Below are positions 1 through 11,443 of a stretch of DNA of 64,000 bases, piece after piece. The notes beneath the pieces are model-generated. The model saw only the letters and a list, made by a program, of their open reading frames with translations. It was not told where the DNA came from and searched no databases. The DNA is from Albifimbria verrucaria (lineage: Eukaryota > Ascomycota > Sordariomycetes > Hypocreales > Stachybotryaceae). The position numbers and the translations under genes are program-made. Numbering within the stretch: the stretch's first letter is position 1; each line of letters starts with the position of its first letter. The stretch lies in NCBI GenBank assembly GCA_020081605.1, contig JAHREC010000011.1, forward strand, positions 248,001 to 312,000, in the 5' to 3' direction.

Positions 1-1587
1 TAAAGGTACACGCAGTAGCCCTACCGCTCGTCGAAGCGAAGCCGAACGTGACCCAACACCGAACCCAGACGAAGCGGGGCATGCTTCTCCAGCCATAGAT
101 GATGAGGACAACTCTTTTAGCCTCCACTCGCAGATGCCAGCCAGCAACGAGCTACGGGTTTCGATAGCACAGGAAGCAAATGCCTCGAATAGCGCCGATG
201 ACGAGACACCTGGCGGCCGCTTTCACGACGCTTTGAATGGTCTCTTGTCCTTGCGCGCGGAAGACGCTTTTGTATCAGGAAGTCTGCCCTCTGAAACTTC
301 TTTAGAAGTCTTCACTACGCCGGGCAATGGGCACCTACTGGACGATCTGTTACTCAGCTCGAGACTATCACCCGTCAACCTTGTTCCCCATGGTATGTCG
401 GAAGAGAGGGTCTTAGTCCTCCTGAGATATTGGCGATATGAAGTTGCCACTTGGGTATGTGCGTTGAGCGACAGGCTTGGGACTTTCTATTATTCACAAC
501 TTCACAGCTTGACATTTGTGATCTCGGACACGGATTCGGTATCCTCATCTCAAGGTTTGCAACGTATTCATTGTCTGTTCTACAAGCAGTCCTGGCCTTG
601 ACCGCCGCTTGTCTAGACCACGTTTCTGAGACGACTCACCCACTTTTCCCAACTGGTAGACGGCGGATAAGCGATGACGCCGAAGCGCAAGTTCTTGGGC
701 TTGAATCACTAGGCGTACTACCAGAAGTTGGGTTTGTTTGTGCAGTCTTGGATAATGCTAGAAGTCTTTGCCTCAATCGATCTAATGACTTCTGCCCAAG
801 AATCGACATACCTCAACCGATAACGAGCATTGGTATCTTAGGAAGTCATCTTCAGCTACGCCTTGGTAACTTGCCTGTTTCTCCGCTCGTCATCCACCGT
901 AACTGAAACTTGTCCAGATTTAAGCCGGGCATTGGTCGAGGAACGGCCCTTGATTGGGATACCAGTGTCGCTCCACAAGGGCTATGTCACAGTTTGGCAT
1001 AAGTCCCAGCTTGCTCGGGATTGCTTTCTTTGTGCTAGCGAACCCCTTGTGCTATGTGCTCAAGCTGTACAGTTCTGTCATGGTAGCGAGATGCATGATA
1101 GTGCCTCTCCTGGGATCAGAGTTACCAGGTGGGTTGGGCTGACTGAAGAGCTTGATGCCTGGTATAGTCGACGACCAAGCGAATTTCGTTCCATCTTCGA
1201 GATAGAGGGTTCTGATGACGAATTTCCGGTATTGCTCTTCTCCCATGGTGCAAGTACCTTTGCAAACCAGCTCTATCACACAGCAATGCTTCTGCTGCTC
1301 TTGCATAAGCCGCGGACAGCCCAGATTACAAAAAGCTATCGAGCCTCATCGACGTCTTTTCTTTGGCACATCCGTCGAATTTGTGGTATAGCCTTGAACA
1401 ATGAACTCCGCTCAAGCTGGGATCTTAGTCTGCTGGCATCCTTTGTAATGGCGGCAAAAAATTGACCCACGAGGTCCAGCATCAAACGATACTTGGGGAC
1501 TCGACCGGGTAGCTGAGATCACTGGTTGGGATACGAGCTATTGGAAGACCATTCTTCAAGAGGAATGGGGCAATGTTTCGAGCTGAG
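1..1587 (+). CDS. Fungal_trans_2 (DUF3468) transcription factor, 5' end outside window, two frameshifts
   Basis: The reading frame is open from base 2, so the start and any N-terminal Zn2Cys6 finger lie upstream of the window. The first segment is low-complexity and acidic. It is followed by the family's typical core: RYEVATW joined across an intron (455-507) to LDICDLGHGFG. A second intron (866-917) joins LQLRL to DLSRALVEERP. The C-terminal half has the usual WYSRRPSEF and HIRRICGIALNN blocks and an ITGWDTSYW ending. Two breaks lie near the end, one in the A-run at 1456-1461 and one near 1495-1505. Each is repaired by one extra base, giving a stop at 1585-1587. By family it should be a nuclear regulator; its targets are unknown. 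It converges on the next gene with about 40 bp between stops. Confidence 0.75.
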
Positions 1588-1627
1588 GACATAAGCGAGC
1601 GTGCCAAAGCAACACCGCATTCCGCAT

Positions 1628-3303
1628 CTAGCTCCTAGAGTCATTGATGCGTCTGACTTTATAACCCCATGCAGACTCGAGGTCGGCAATTCGCCAACAG
1701 GTTCCCCACCCGGTAAGTGTCTCGATACTCATAATGAGTCGCACCACTACATTGTGCTCAGATTTGTGGCTGAGAACCCGGCCCGCAAGCCATATAGGCT
1801 GGAGTGCATTGTTAAGACAGCCATGATGTTCGTTTGCGAGGAAATACCACAAATGTGCTTAGCATGCCAAACTACAGAACCAGCCAGGCCCAAGTGGATC
1901 GAGACTTTGGGCATCACGCCCAGCAGCAGCATGCAAGCTGTGTGATGCAGTTGTGTCGAGGAAATAGCTGCCCAGTGCGGGTAGAGCATTTGGGGAAATG
2001 GTTTTGTGTCGACGGTTCTGATGGCGTGAAACTCAGGCGGGATGTCCGCAAGCCAGGCTTGGACTTCTTGCCACAAGCAAAGCCATCGTTCGTTGAACTC
2101 ATCGCCCGTACAGCCGTTTTGCTCTCCAAGCTCAAGATAAAGGATACGTTCGTGAACGAGCTCACAAGCTCTGGCGCAGAGCCACACAGCATAGTTAGCA
2201 TACATATCTGGGCTTTGGGTACTCGTGAATAGAGCGCGCGCTTCTGTCACGGCCACGTCTGGCGGCAACCACTTGTCTGGGGGATAAGTGTGGATTGGGT
2301 GCCATCCGATATGAGCGCTCCACACAAGTCTATCATATGAGCAGACCGGATCAGTAAAGATTCAGATAGAGAGCAGTAGCCCAGTCATCGCGATGGCTGA
2401 TGAACAATTGAACACAACGTACCCATTCTTGCATAACACCAAAAGACTGCCTGTATCACACCACCGCTGAAGCCATGAACGGTGAAGTTGTCGAATAAAG
2501 TAGCGCAGCCTTCTAAGTGTCTACGCCAATCTTGCGCTCTAGCTGACAACATCTCGAGCACACAGAGCATCACGCACGTAGGAATGACGACGAGGTCTCG
2601 ATTCAGAAGCAGAGGGGCCAATGATCGGATGGCTTCTTGGTAGAGTTCGAGGCTCTCAAACTGATTTTGTCGTCCCTCTTTACGCTCCAACTGGCGTGCA
2701 GATGTACCAAGTATCGCGTAGAGTAAGGGCGGAGAAGTACGAGCAATGACCGGTATTTGGAGACCAAAGGCACGGTCACTATCAAACATGTCAAGCTAGG
2801 GTGAAGGACTGTTAGCAAGAGACAAATCAGTAAATGGTAAATGTGCTTCTTTTTACTCACCCATGGTGCAACAGACGAGAGGTAATTCTTCAGATATTTT
2901 ACCCGATTGTTGGCAGCAAGGATGTTGGCAGTGTCTCGTTGGCTCCGATGCGCGGTCGTGCCTCGCTGGTTTTGGTGCAACCATGTCTGATCGGCAGCAG
3001 CGGTAACGGGACTCCCTCTCGTGTGGGCGCCGTGGACTGTGCTGCATGGAAGATCAATCCTCTCAGTTCCTCGCGGTAATCCTGGTAACTTTGAATCAGG
3101 GTGAACTCGTCCGGTTTCCATGCTGTCATGGGTGATGTGGCCTCAGCGGAGGTTCCGGAAGGCGTGTTGATGGAGCCAGCAGACAGATGAAACCGTGGAG
3201 ATGTTGACGCATCGTCTATAGTCGGTTCAAGGTCTAGCAGTACATTTGAAGCCGACCAAACTGGCAACCTCGGGCCATTTTCAGCCAAAACTGTAGAGTT
3301 CAT
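1628..3303 (-). CDS. Fungal_trans_2 transcription factor (ARCA/ACR-2-like) without a visible DNA-binding finger, frameshifted
   Basis: From the presumed start at 3303 there is a leader, then KYLKNYLSSVAPW spliced (intron 2860-2796) to LDMFDSDRAFGLQIPV. Next comes SARQLERKEG, a second intron after the YARM block, then DLCGALISDGTQST, PDKWLPPD and HAKHICGIS. It ends with IETLTGWGTCWRIADLE. This order matches ARCA/ACR-2-type fungal regulators. Breaks needing one extra base occur in the G-run at 2279-2283 and near 1838-1845, and one more frame change lies around 2900-3050. No CxxCx6C finger is visible on this strand up to about 3600. Either the finger exon has been lost, lies further away, or the protein is a finger-less regulator. 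The stop is 41 bp from that of the convergent family member. Confidence 0.7.
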
Positions 3304-4023
3304 CCTTGACCTTACTGGGATGAGTAACAGGATGTTAAATCGAAGAGTCTTCGAGCTGTGTAACAGCGTCCGTTAAGCTTATGAAGGCACCATTCAGCTA
3401 TTGGTCCATTCACGTGTCGCGCATAACCCCCAGTGTCTCGGTTGTGTGGCTGTCTGATCAAGACTGGGGTGTTGCTAAACCGCTTGCCAGAGCTCACGTA
3501 TAATTGAAGCAGCTCACACGTGACACGAAAGTAGTCTAGGGTAGGTCCACTACTACCCCAATCCACGAAGGCATAACCAACAGGCTCAGCTCCCTCAACA
3601 GCCTCAATGCTTTAATTGAGCGATTGGCAACCATGCAAATAGAATGGCATTCTTTCCCTCTCTATCTGTGTCAGGGATGAGAATTAGCATGAGACATGGA
3701 ATGCGGTTTTTTTATTCATTTCTTCACTCGTCTATCAATTATCACACTGATAGATAATCTAATTGAACTGGTATCCTTCGACATCTAAGGTGCTAAAGAG
3801 CAGTAAATACTCACTTAAGTAATCAAACCTCCAAGACCTTACAAATTAGCTGATGATGAACACACATTGTTTGACCTTTCTGGGATACGGACTTCATAAA
3901 TCTTTTTTTTCTTTCGATATATGATGCATTAAGAGGCTATTTTGTATATGAATCTAATGAATAAGATACTCTATAGGGTACGTATATCCTTGACCCCTTC
4001 GGATGGTCAACGTGATTTATCTC
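3304..4023. other. Intergenic, no supported gene
   Basis: This gap lies between the 5' end of the finger-less regulator and the 3' end of the dehydrogenase. It is moderately AT-rich. Two CACGTG E-box-like hexamers occur near 3411 and 3517. An 84-codon open frame on the minus strand has no recognisable domain. Confidence 0.5.
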
Positions 4024-5477
4024 TTACGCAAGCAAGGATGCTTCCTCTTCGTCAACGACTTGTACTTTGATACTTCCATTGCCGGTGTTGGCACAGATAC
4101 TTAAGGCTTCTATTGCCTTCTCAAGCGGGTACGTGTGGGTGATGAGTGGTTTGAGGTTAAGGATCTTGCCAGCAAGACATGCGATACCCGCAGGCCATGT
4201 GTCTCTATATCTGTTGATGAATCTGAGATCAATCTGTAGAAGGGCATCCTGATGTCAGCAATTCCTTCGTAGAAGAAAATGTGTGGAGAATGATCTCAGA
4301 AGGTGAACTTACTTCAGCCAAAGAGATATGCATGAAGGGCAAGTTGTTCATGATTGATCGTCCGACTCCAATCACGCAAATAACACCACCTCTTCGCACT
4401 GCGTAAGCAGCCAACACAACGCTGCTTTCTACCCCGTGCACTCAAGGACTGTTGAAGGAGCAGAGTATTCTTCCGTCCCAAACAATTTTCGAACTTGCTT
4501 AGCGTTGCCCTCAGCATCCAGTGACGGGTTAACTTGATAAGTGATGCAGGTTGGCTCAAACTCCTTTGCAAAGCTAGCCGCTTCGGCTCTATATCCGTGA
4601 TAACGATAGGGTACGCTCCGGATGCTTTCGCTGCAGCAAGGGCAATCAGGCCAATGGGACCTGCTCCGCATATAAGTGCTGGTCGGCCAAGCGTTAGGCC
4701 ACCTGTTCGGACTCCGTGTAATACCACGCTAAGAGGCTCGAGTAAAGCTGCTTCACCCCAGCTGACATTATCGGGCAGCCTACGGCATGAAATGTTAGTG
4801 GCGACTCGTTAGTGTATTCGGATATCAGGCAATCCTACTTATATAGCCATTTGGCGGGGTGTTTCTTATATCTTTGGATAGTTCCATCATAAGGATACAC
4901 ACCTGCAAATGCAACGTCCTCGCAAAGGTTGTATCGTCCCTCTCGACACAGGAAGCAAGAGCCGCAGGGGACGCCGGGCTCAATAGCGACTCGGTCGCCT
5001 GTACAGATGAACAGAAATGATTAGCATACGAACTTAGACAATGTGGCTGCAAGAAGATTGGAACCACTCCACTCACCAACTTGTACCTGGGTTACTCCTT
5101 CGCCGCACTTGAGGACAATGCCGGCCGCTTCATGTCCGAGAATGCAATCGCCCTCTACCACCAATGTGCCAATTCTGCCAGTCTTCCAGAAGTGAATATC
5201 TGAGCTTTAAATCCCATTTACAGTCAGCCTAGGCAATCTTCAGGCATCTGCGGTCCAAGGATACTTACCCGCAAACGCCTGTAGCTTTTATGTGAAGCAG
5301 AACCTCACCAGGGCCAGGCTCCTCGACGGGCGCTTCCACCATCTTGATCTGATGATCTGCAGTCACTTGCAACGAGGGGTTGGGATGAGAGGTCCGGATG
5401 GTCGTGAACGTCGCAGGAATGAAGGCCGTGGCGAAAGCATTGTCGATGCGAGTGGTGGATGTGGTAGTGGTTGCCAT
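4024..5477 (-). CDS. Zinc-dependent polyol dehydrogenase (L-arabinitol 4-dehydrogenase/xylitol dehydrogenase type, MDR family)
   Basis: Predicted NAD-dependent oxidation of a pentitol (L-arabinitol or xylitol) to the ketose in the cytosol. The catalytic-zinc motifs are GVCGSD and GHEAAG. All four structural-zinc cysteines are present in CGSCFLCREGRYNLC. The Rossmann motif is GAGPIGLIAL, followed by VITDIEP, whose Asp fits NAD use. The C-terminal AEIDLRF and KVQVVDEE blocks follow. There are four introns: 5268-5205, 5076-4999, 4838-4780 and 4312-4234. The start at 5477 gives MATTTT; an in-frame Met at 5525 is an alternative. Two frame breaks, near 4566-4573 and in the C-run at 4432-4435, are each repaired by one base. 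It is divergent from a dihydroxyacetone-synthase-like gene, which suggests shared pentose control. The exact substrate cannot be assigned by eye. Confidence 0.85.
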
Positions 5478-6233
5478 TTTGCCAGAGGCACTGAGCATGT
5501 GGCCTTGACTTAGAAGGTTGTTCAAGATGAGTGAGCGTCCTTGCCAAAGACTGCAGCGATTACAGGGAAGAAATTATTTCAAGGTGATGCTGCAATTGCA
5601 GAGATCAGCCGAGTGAGTTAAAGATGAAAGATGGGCGAGCGCCTGCTTCGTCGTGGATAATTTCGTTCCCAGACTACAGCTACAAAAATGCTTCCGGAGA
5701 CATTATAGAACCCGAGAAGTCTCATTCCGGGGCCTTCTCATGCTGGACAAATAGCGTAATGGTTAGACTTGCCTGTTTAGGAGGGTTGGAATGTCCGAGG
5801 CAATTCGAGCCATCTCAGAGTTGCAGCGCCTCATGGACTTTTTGGTGGCGTATTCCCGATGGACGGATAGTAACGCGCGCTATGCCAATCAAGATTTGTC
5901 CATGACCAGAGGGTTGGGTGGAGAAGCTCCGCCCAGCATCACCAGCTCGGCACCAGTGGTGGTTATAATTTCCTAATTAGGAGACCACGAGGTCCTGCGC
6001 ATGCCCCTCCAACCCAACACCACCAGGGTGTGACGGGGTGATTGATGACCAAAACACAAATGAATTAACTGATATTTTCTTCTTCACTCGGGCCGATCTA
6101 GAAGTAGGGGAGGAATCCAACAGCTTTATTTAGATCTCGCCCGCAGCTCGAAGAGCAGGTCAAGGTGTCAAATCTTTCTCAAGGTATTCGATATTCACTA
6201 GCATCGAGCTGTCTTTGCCGACCCCTAGATACA
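5478..6233. promoter_or_regulatory. Shared divergent promoter region of the polyol dehydrogenase and transketolase-like genes
   Basis: About 750 bp separate the two divergent starts. No CDS is supported here; the open frames present have no domain signal. The region is the natural place for common control of two pentose-related genes. I could not assign specific operators. Confidence 0.4.
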
Positions 6234-8666
6234 ATGGCGCCCGGAATGCTCGTCAGCAGCCATGACCACGAGGTCCAAAATAGAGCCTCGAAGAAAATCC
6301 AGCCACCACCGACCAGGCTTGCTGAGCAGGATCGCGATACTCACTCTATCGTCCTCAAAACTTTCCGCCTTCTCATCGCCGACCTCTGCCAACAGTTCAA
6401 TGGCGGTCACCCAGGGTACGTTGTATCAGGCTCAAACAATGGTGAAGATACTGAAAAAAGCGACTGATAGTGGTGCGATTGGCATGGCTGCGATTGGCGT
6501 CGCCCTGTGGAAGTATGTCATGCGATATGCGCCGCACACACCAGATTACTTCAACCGCGATCGTTTTGTTTTGTCAAATGGTAAGCAAAGTCGCACTGGA
6601 GATGCGGAAAAGATGGCCGGTTAACATGCTAGATAGGCCATACTTGTCTCTTCCAATATACCTTTCTCCATCTCACAGGCTACAAGGCCATGACCTTCGA
6701 CCAGTTAAAATCATACCACTCGGAAAGAGTCGACGCCTTGTGTCCTGGGCACCCAGAAATCGAACATGAAGGCATTGAGGTCACGACGGGCCCTTTGGGC
6801 CAGGGTGTAGCAAATGCAGTCGGATTGGCCATGGCCACCAAGCAGCTACAAGCAACCTTTAATCAGCCTGGTTTCGACGTTGTTTCTAACCACACGTGGT
6901 GTATGATCGGTGACGCATGCCTACAAGAAGGTGTCGCTCTGGAAGCCATTTCCTTAGCTGGCCATTTTCGTCTGAACAACCTTACCATCATCTACGATAA
7001 CAACCAGATAACATGTGATGGATCCGTCGACGTAAGTCAAAGTTTCCGCCATATTCGCCTCTAAAAACCGCAGCGAGGAAACGCAATGACGAAGGAGCTA
7101 ATATTTCTGTAGCTCACAAATACCGAGAATGTCAATGACAAAATGCGTGCCTGCGGGTGGAAAGTCATTGAAATCGAGGATGGAAACTATAATATTGTGG
7201 GCATAGTTGAAGCCCTGGAGCAGGCAAAGGTTTCAGACAAGCCGACGTTTCTCAACGTTAAGACTATGATCGGATTGGGAAGCAAAGTTGCAGGTACAGC
7301 GGTTGCTCACGGTGCTGCTTTTGGTGCTGCTGATGTCGCCAACATGAAAACCGCCGAAGGTTTCAACCCCGATGAACATTTTGTTGTTGGAGATGAAGTT
7401 CGTCAATTCTTTGAACAACTTCCTTCTCGGGGGCAGCAATGGGTGGAAGAATGGAACCTGCTGCTTGAGAAGTACGATCAAGCACATCCCGAGTTGGCCG
7501 CGCGCTTCCGACAACGCATGGCTGGCGAACTTCCAGATTCGTGGATGAAACTTATGCCTCAGGTCGGATCCTTCCCCGAAAAGGCCATGGCTACTCGCGC
7601 TTCCAGTGGCTTGTGTCTGAACCCGATAGCACAGGAGATTGACAGTTTTATCGTTGGCACAGCTGATCTTTCGCCCTCGGTACATATGACTTGGCCAGGG
7701 AAAGTCGATTTCCAGCACCCTGACCTACGAACCGCATGTGGCATCAATGGAAATTATAGTGGCAGATACGTGCACTACGGGATTCGAGAGCATGCCATGG
7801 CGGCCATATCAAACGGCCTTGCAGCATATGCCCCCGGCACTTTCATTCCCGTCACCTCCTCTTTCTTCATGTTTTATCTATATGCAGCCCCGGCTGTCCG
7901 TATGGGTAAGTTCAGACATCCATCTATAATAGCATGGATCAGTTGGAAAATCAATATTTACTAACAGATTAATTCGCTTAGGGGCATTACAACGACTACA
8001 AGTTATCCACGCAGCCACCCATGACTCCATTGGCATGGGAGAAGATGGACCAACACATCAGCCGATTGAATTGGCTGCTCTATTCCGAGCCATGCCTAAC
8101 CTTCTCTTCTTCCGTCCCGGCGACAATGAGGAGACGGCAGGGGCTTGAAGTCTGCCATAGAGGCTAAGGGCACACCGTCCATTATCTCTACAAGTCGGCA
8201 TGCCTTACCACAATTAAAAGGAACAAGTCGTGACGGCGTGTCCAAGGGCGCGTACGTGCTGCAGGAGAACGAGAATGCCGTCCTGACTCTCATCGGCGTT
8301 GGAGCTGAGCTCTCCCACGCCACAGATGTGGCAGAGCGCCTCAAGGTGGTGCATAATATCGAGTGTCGTGTCGTAAGCTTTCCCTGCCAGCGACTATTCA
8401 ACAATCAACCCCTCTCTTATCAGCGCAATGTCTTACGAAGGGATCGCATTCCGGCTTTCGTTATTGAGCCATATGCTTCTAATGGCTGGGAGCGATACGC
8501 TGATGCAGCGGCTTGTATGAAGACCTTTGGACACAGCCTTCCAGGAAAAGCTGCCTACAAGTACTTTGGGTTTGATATCGATAGCTTGACGGACAAGGTT
8601 CTGCGGTACCTAGAGATGATTAGAGAGGATCCACTTTTGAAGAGAGAGTTTGTAGAGTGTACGTAA
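6234..8666 (+). CDS. Dihydroxyacetone synthase-like transketolase
   Basis: Thiamine-diphosphate enzyme transferring a two-carbon unit from xylulose 5-phosphate. Motifs in order: [31 protein letters not shown], the ThDP-binding GDACLQEG...[11 protein letters not shown] segment, [16 protein letters not shown], then SFPCQRLF and [14 protein letters not shown]. The FRPGD-EETAGAW and GDACLQEG variants look closer to fungal dihydroxyacetone synthases than to housekeeping transketolase. Introns lie at 6416-6470, 6581-6636, 7032-7111 and 7916-7981. One base appears missing at 8141-8148 (GCTTGA for an expected GCTTGGA), which makes a false stop. The C-terminus (EFVECT) lacks an SKL-type peroxisomal signal, so a cytosolic enzyme is likely. 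It is divergent from the polyol dehydrogenase. Confidence 0.88.
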
Positions 8667-9564
8667 TTTCAAGTAGGAGCAATAAATGATTAATGCATAT
8701 TCGAATCGTATATGATCCGCTCTACGTACAGCTGGATAATTCAACCTTAACATTTACATTTCTTCTAAGGCTTTTGTATATCTCTGTTAAAGCATGCCAG
8801 CTCTGTCTCTGTGACAAATAGTAGACTTGCTGCATCCAAGGCTTAAACTTACTGAGTGTGTATGCTACTACTAGCTTCTAACTTTTATTTGACTGATACG
8901 AATGTGCTGGTTAGAGCACCAGCTTCCCCCAATTACCTCATTGCACACTATGGCATGAAGTGATGGACAGGGGCACATAAATTGCATAAAGAAAAGAGAG
9001 TTTGCGTTCCATGTATGTCCTAAACCACGGTGCTAGTAATGCTCTCAAAGTGTTTTCTCCTAATCCTTCTTAGCCACACTGAAGGAGCTCTGCCTCAGTG
9101 ATCCGAACTTTGTTGTGGTCATCTCATTTGCCCATCCACATTAACACACACTGATGTGCCTACCGCAATTGAAATCCGTTCGGGTCAACGTGACGTTGCT
9201 CAGGATTATAGGGCGAGTAAGGGAAAATCTTAACACCATTTTCGGAGTGTCATTCTGTTCTTGAAATCTAATCCTATCGGTGAAATCGCAACCGGTCGGT
9301 CGAGCCAGGGTTGAAATTTTCCTCCAGCCACAGCAGTGGAAGAACGTTCTGCATTCCCGCACATGTTTCCCAAGAACCAGCTCCATGCCAGAAGAAGTAA
9401 AACAGGTGCTTACAATTGCCTCTTCGAACAGGCTGCCTGTTGATGGTTGGCTCAAACTCTACCTTTCAGTAATATGACCTTTCGATGCTTGCAGATACTA
9501 TTTGGATGGTATCGAAAAGGTATCTTTACCTGAATATCTAATAGGAATAGCCGAGGCCATGAAC
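8667..9564. other. Intergenic, no supported gene
   Basis: Three-prime flank of the transketolase-like gene and far upstream region of the GH140-like gene. Short open frames on both strands show no domain, intron pattern or signal peptide. Confidence 0.5.
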
Positions 9565-9572
9565 TATAAAAG
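9565..9572 (+). promoter_or_regulatory. TATA box (TATAAAAG)
   Basis: A consensus TATAAAAG lies 60 bp upstream of the ATG of the secreted GH140-like gene, a plausible core-promoter distance. Confidence 0.5.
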
Positions 9573-9632
9573 GGGCTCGTGGAAGCTGAAACCCAACAGC
9601 TATGGTACCCATGATCATTTAACAACATCGCC

Positions 9633-11205
9633 ATGGTTAAACTCCGTTTTATGGGCCTTCTAGCCCTCGCACAAAGCATACAATCTGCCTGGGTTCCTCC
9701 TCCCGAGTATGCCCTCCAAATCTCTAAAAATGGTCGATTTTTCCAAGACGTGTTTGGGAAGCCTTTTTTCTGGCAAGCTGACACAGCTTGGATGCTAACA
9801 CATCGACTAAATATCACCGAAGTTGAAACGTATCTCGCCGACCGAGCTGAGAAGGGCTACAACATCGTACTTACAGCAGGCGTTAATTTGAAGGCCATTG
9901 ACGATCCTAATCGTAATGGAGATTCCACTTTTCATGATAATGATATTTCTCGTCCTAATGAGGCCTACTGGAGTCACATAGACAATGTTGCTGAGCTAGC
10001 TTGGAAGAAGTACCACATTCGCATTGGCTTGATCCCTGCCTGGGGAAATATGCACACACAGATACAGGTCCTGGCCCAATCACGGCTAAAAATGGGGTAG
10101 CCTTTGGAAAGTTCATCGGCAAGCGGTATCCATATTTGCCAAAGGTACTATTTGGAGACACGAATCCCTATTGGGCGGATAGCAAGGCCATTGAGAATGA
10201 ATACAAGGCTGGGGCGTCCCAAGGCACCACCCAAGCGTTGATTACACACCTATTTATGATGCTGTTGCTCGAGGCATTGTGGCAGGTGAGCGTGCCATTA
10301 CGGGAAAACGTTCCTACAAGCCCCTCATTACAATCCACCCACGCAATCAGTGGGTGCCTGATGCTCCTCTCGCCCTCGCAAGCTCCAACTTTAGGAACAG
10401 AGATTGGCTTACCTTTGATGCCGCACAGTCAGGGCATGCTGATACACCCCACACCCCCAATTCCCTGGTGGAATGCACGGCGAGGCTACGAAACAGTGGA
10501 GTTGATGTGGCAGGCTAGCACATCTGGACGCCCGTTGCCCGTGATAGACAACGAGCCACATTACGAGCGGAGATGGTCACGAAAGGATAGTGTGAATGAT
10601 AAGCGCCCCTGGAATGCTTCAGATGTCAGAATCGGCACATGGCAGACGGCTTTCAGCGGAGCGGCAGGCATCACGCATGGAAACGACAATGTATGGCAGA
10701 TTTACATCCCTGGGCTATACGAGCACGAAGGCGGTGGCATACCAGTGCCATGGTTTGATAGCATTAAAGATGAGGGCTCAGTCATGATGCAATTCGTTAG
10801 CCAAGCTATTATGGACCGGTGTCGATCCACTTTCTTCAACAGGACCCCAGCTCAAGATATTATTTCTGGAGATACCGGTAAGTACATGTGAGTAACAATA
10901 CTATCAGTAGATATTAACTAAGTTGTAGGTATCGATGACGCTCGAGTGACGGCACTTCGTGACAAAGAGTGGTCATGGGTTATGGTATACACACCGACTG
11001 GTCAGCCATTTACCCTTGACACCCCTGGCTTTAGAGGTAAAAGGTTGAAGCCCGATGGTTAAATCCTTTGAATGGACAATATACAGTCATTGATATTTCC
11101 ACGATAAGTAGCCGCCAGGAATTTAAACCGCCAACTGAAAGTAACCATCCGGATTGGACATTAGTTTTAGAAGTGGTGGATCTAAAAGGATGCCATGAGT
11201 CCTAA
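9633..11205 (+). CDS. Secreted DUF4038 / glycoside hydrolase family 140-like protein with C-terminal collagen-binding-like domain
   Basis: A signal peptide (residues about 1-19) precedes the DUF4038 TIM-barrel signature: FFWQADTAWML, YLADRAEKGYNIV, PNEAYWSHID, IGLIPAWG and FGDTNPYW. Later come PPIPWWNARRGYE and PVIDNEPHYE. After an intron (10878-10928) a C-terminal domain (ALRDKEWSWVMVYTPTGQPF) resembles the PF12904 domain that usually follows DUF4038. GH140 members with this architecture include bacterial apiosidases acting on pectin rhamnogalacturonan II, so a side-chain pectinase is possible. At least four frame breaks are present: the G/A run at 10042-10048, near 10220-10280, near 10445, and the A-run at 11039-11042. 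The 10042 and 11039 breaks are each repaired by one added base. Confidence 0.72.
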
Positions 11206-11443
11206 AGGCTACCACTTTGTCGGTGGGGAGGAAGGGCTTAGATGACGACGCAGACATCTTCCCTCCCCTCTGCAAATTGACTTTTAACAGAAGCACTTGA
11301 AATTTTACCATATTTATATTTTATCCATAATATCAAGAAATACCAGAGTTAACAGAGGAGTAATGAAAATATTTTGCTCCGTCCGAGCCATCCTTCCAAA
11401 TTATAGGTTTTGATCATCTGTGCCTCCCAGCACAGACATCCAA
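11206..11443. other. Short convergent intergenic spacer
   Basis: It separates the stops of the GH140-like gene and the convergent reticulon-like gene. No feature is seen. Confidence 0.4.
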
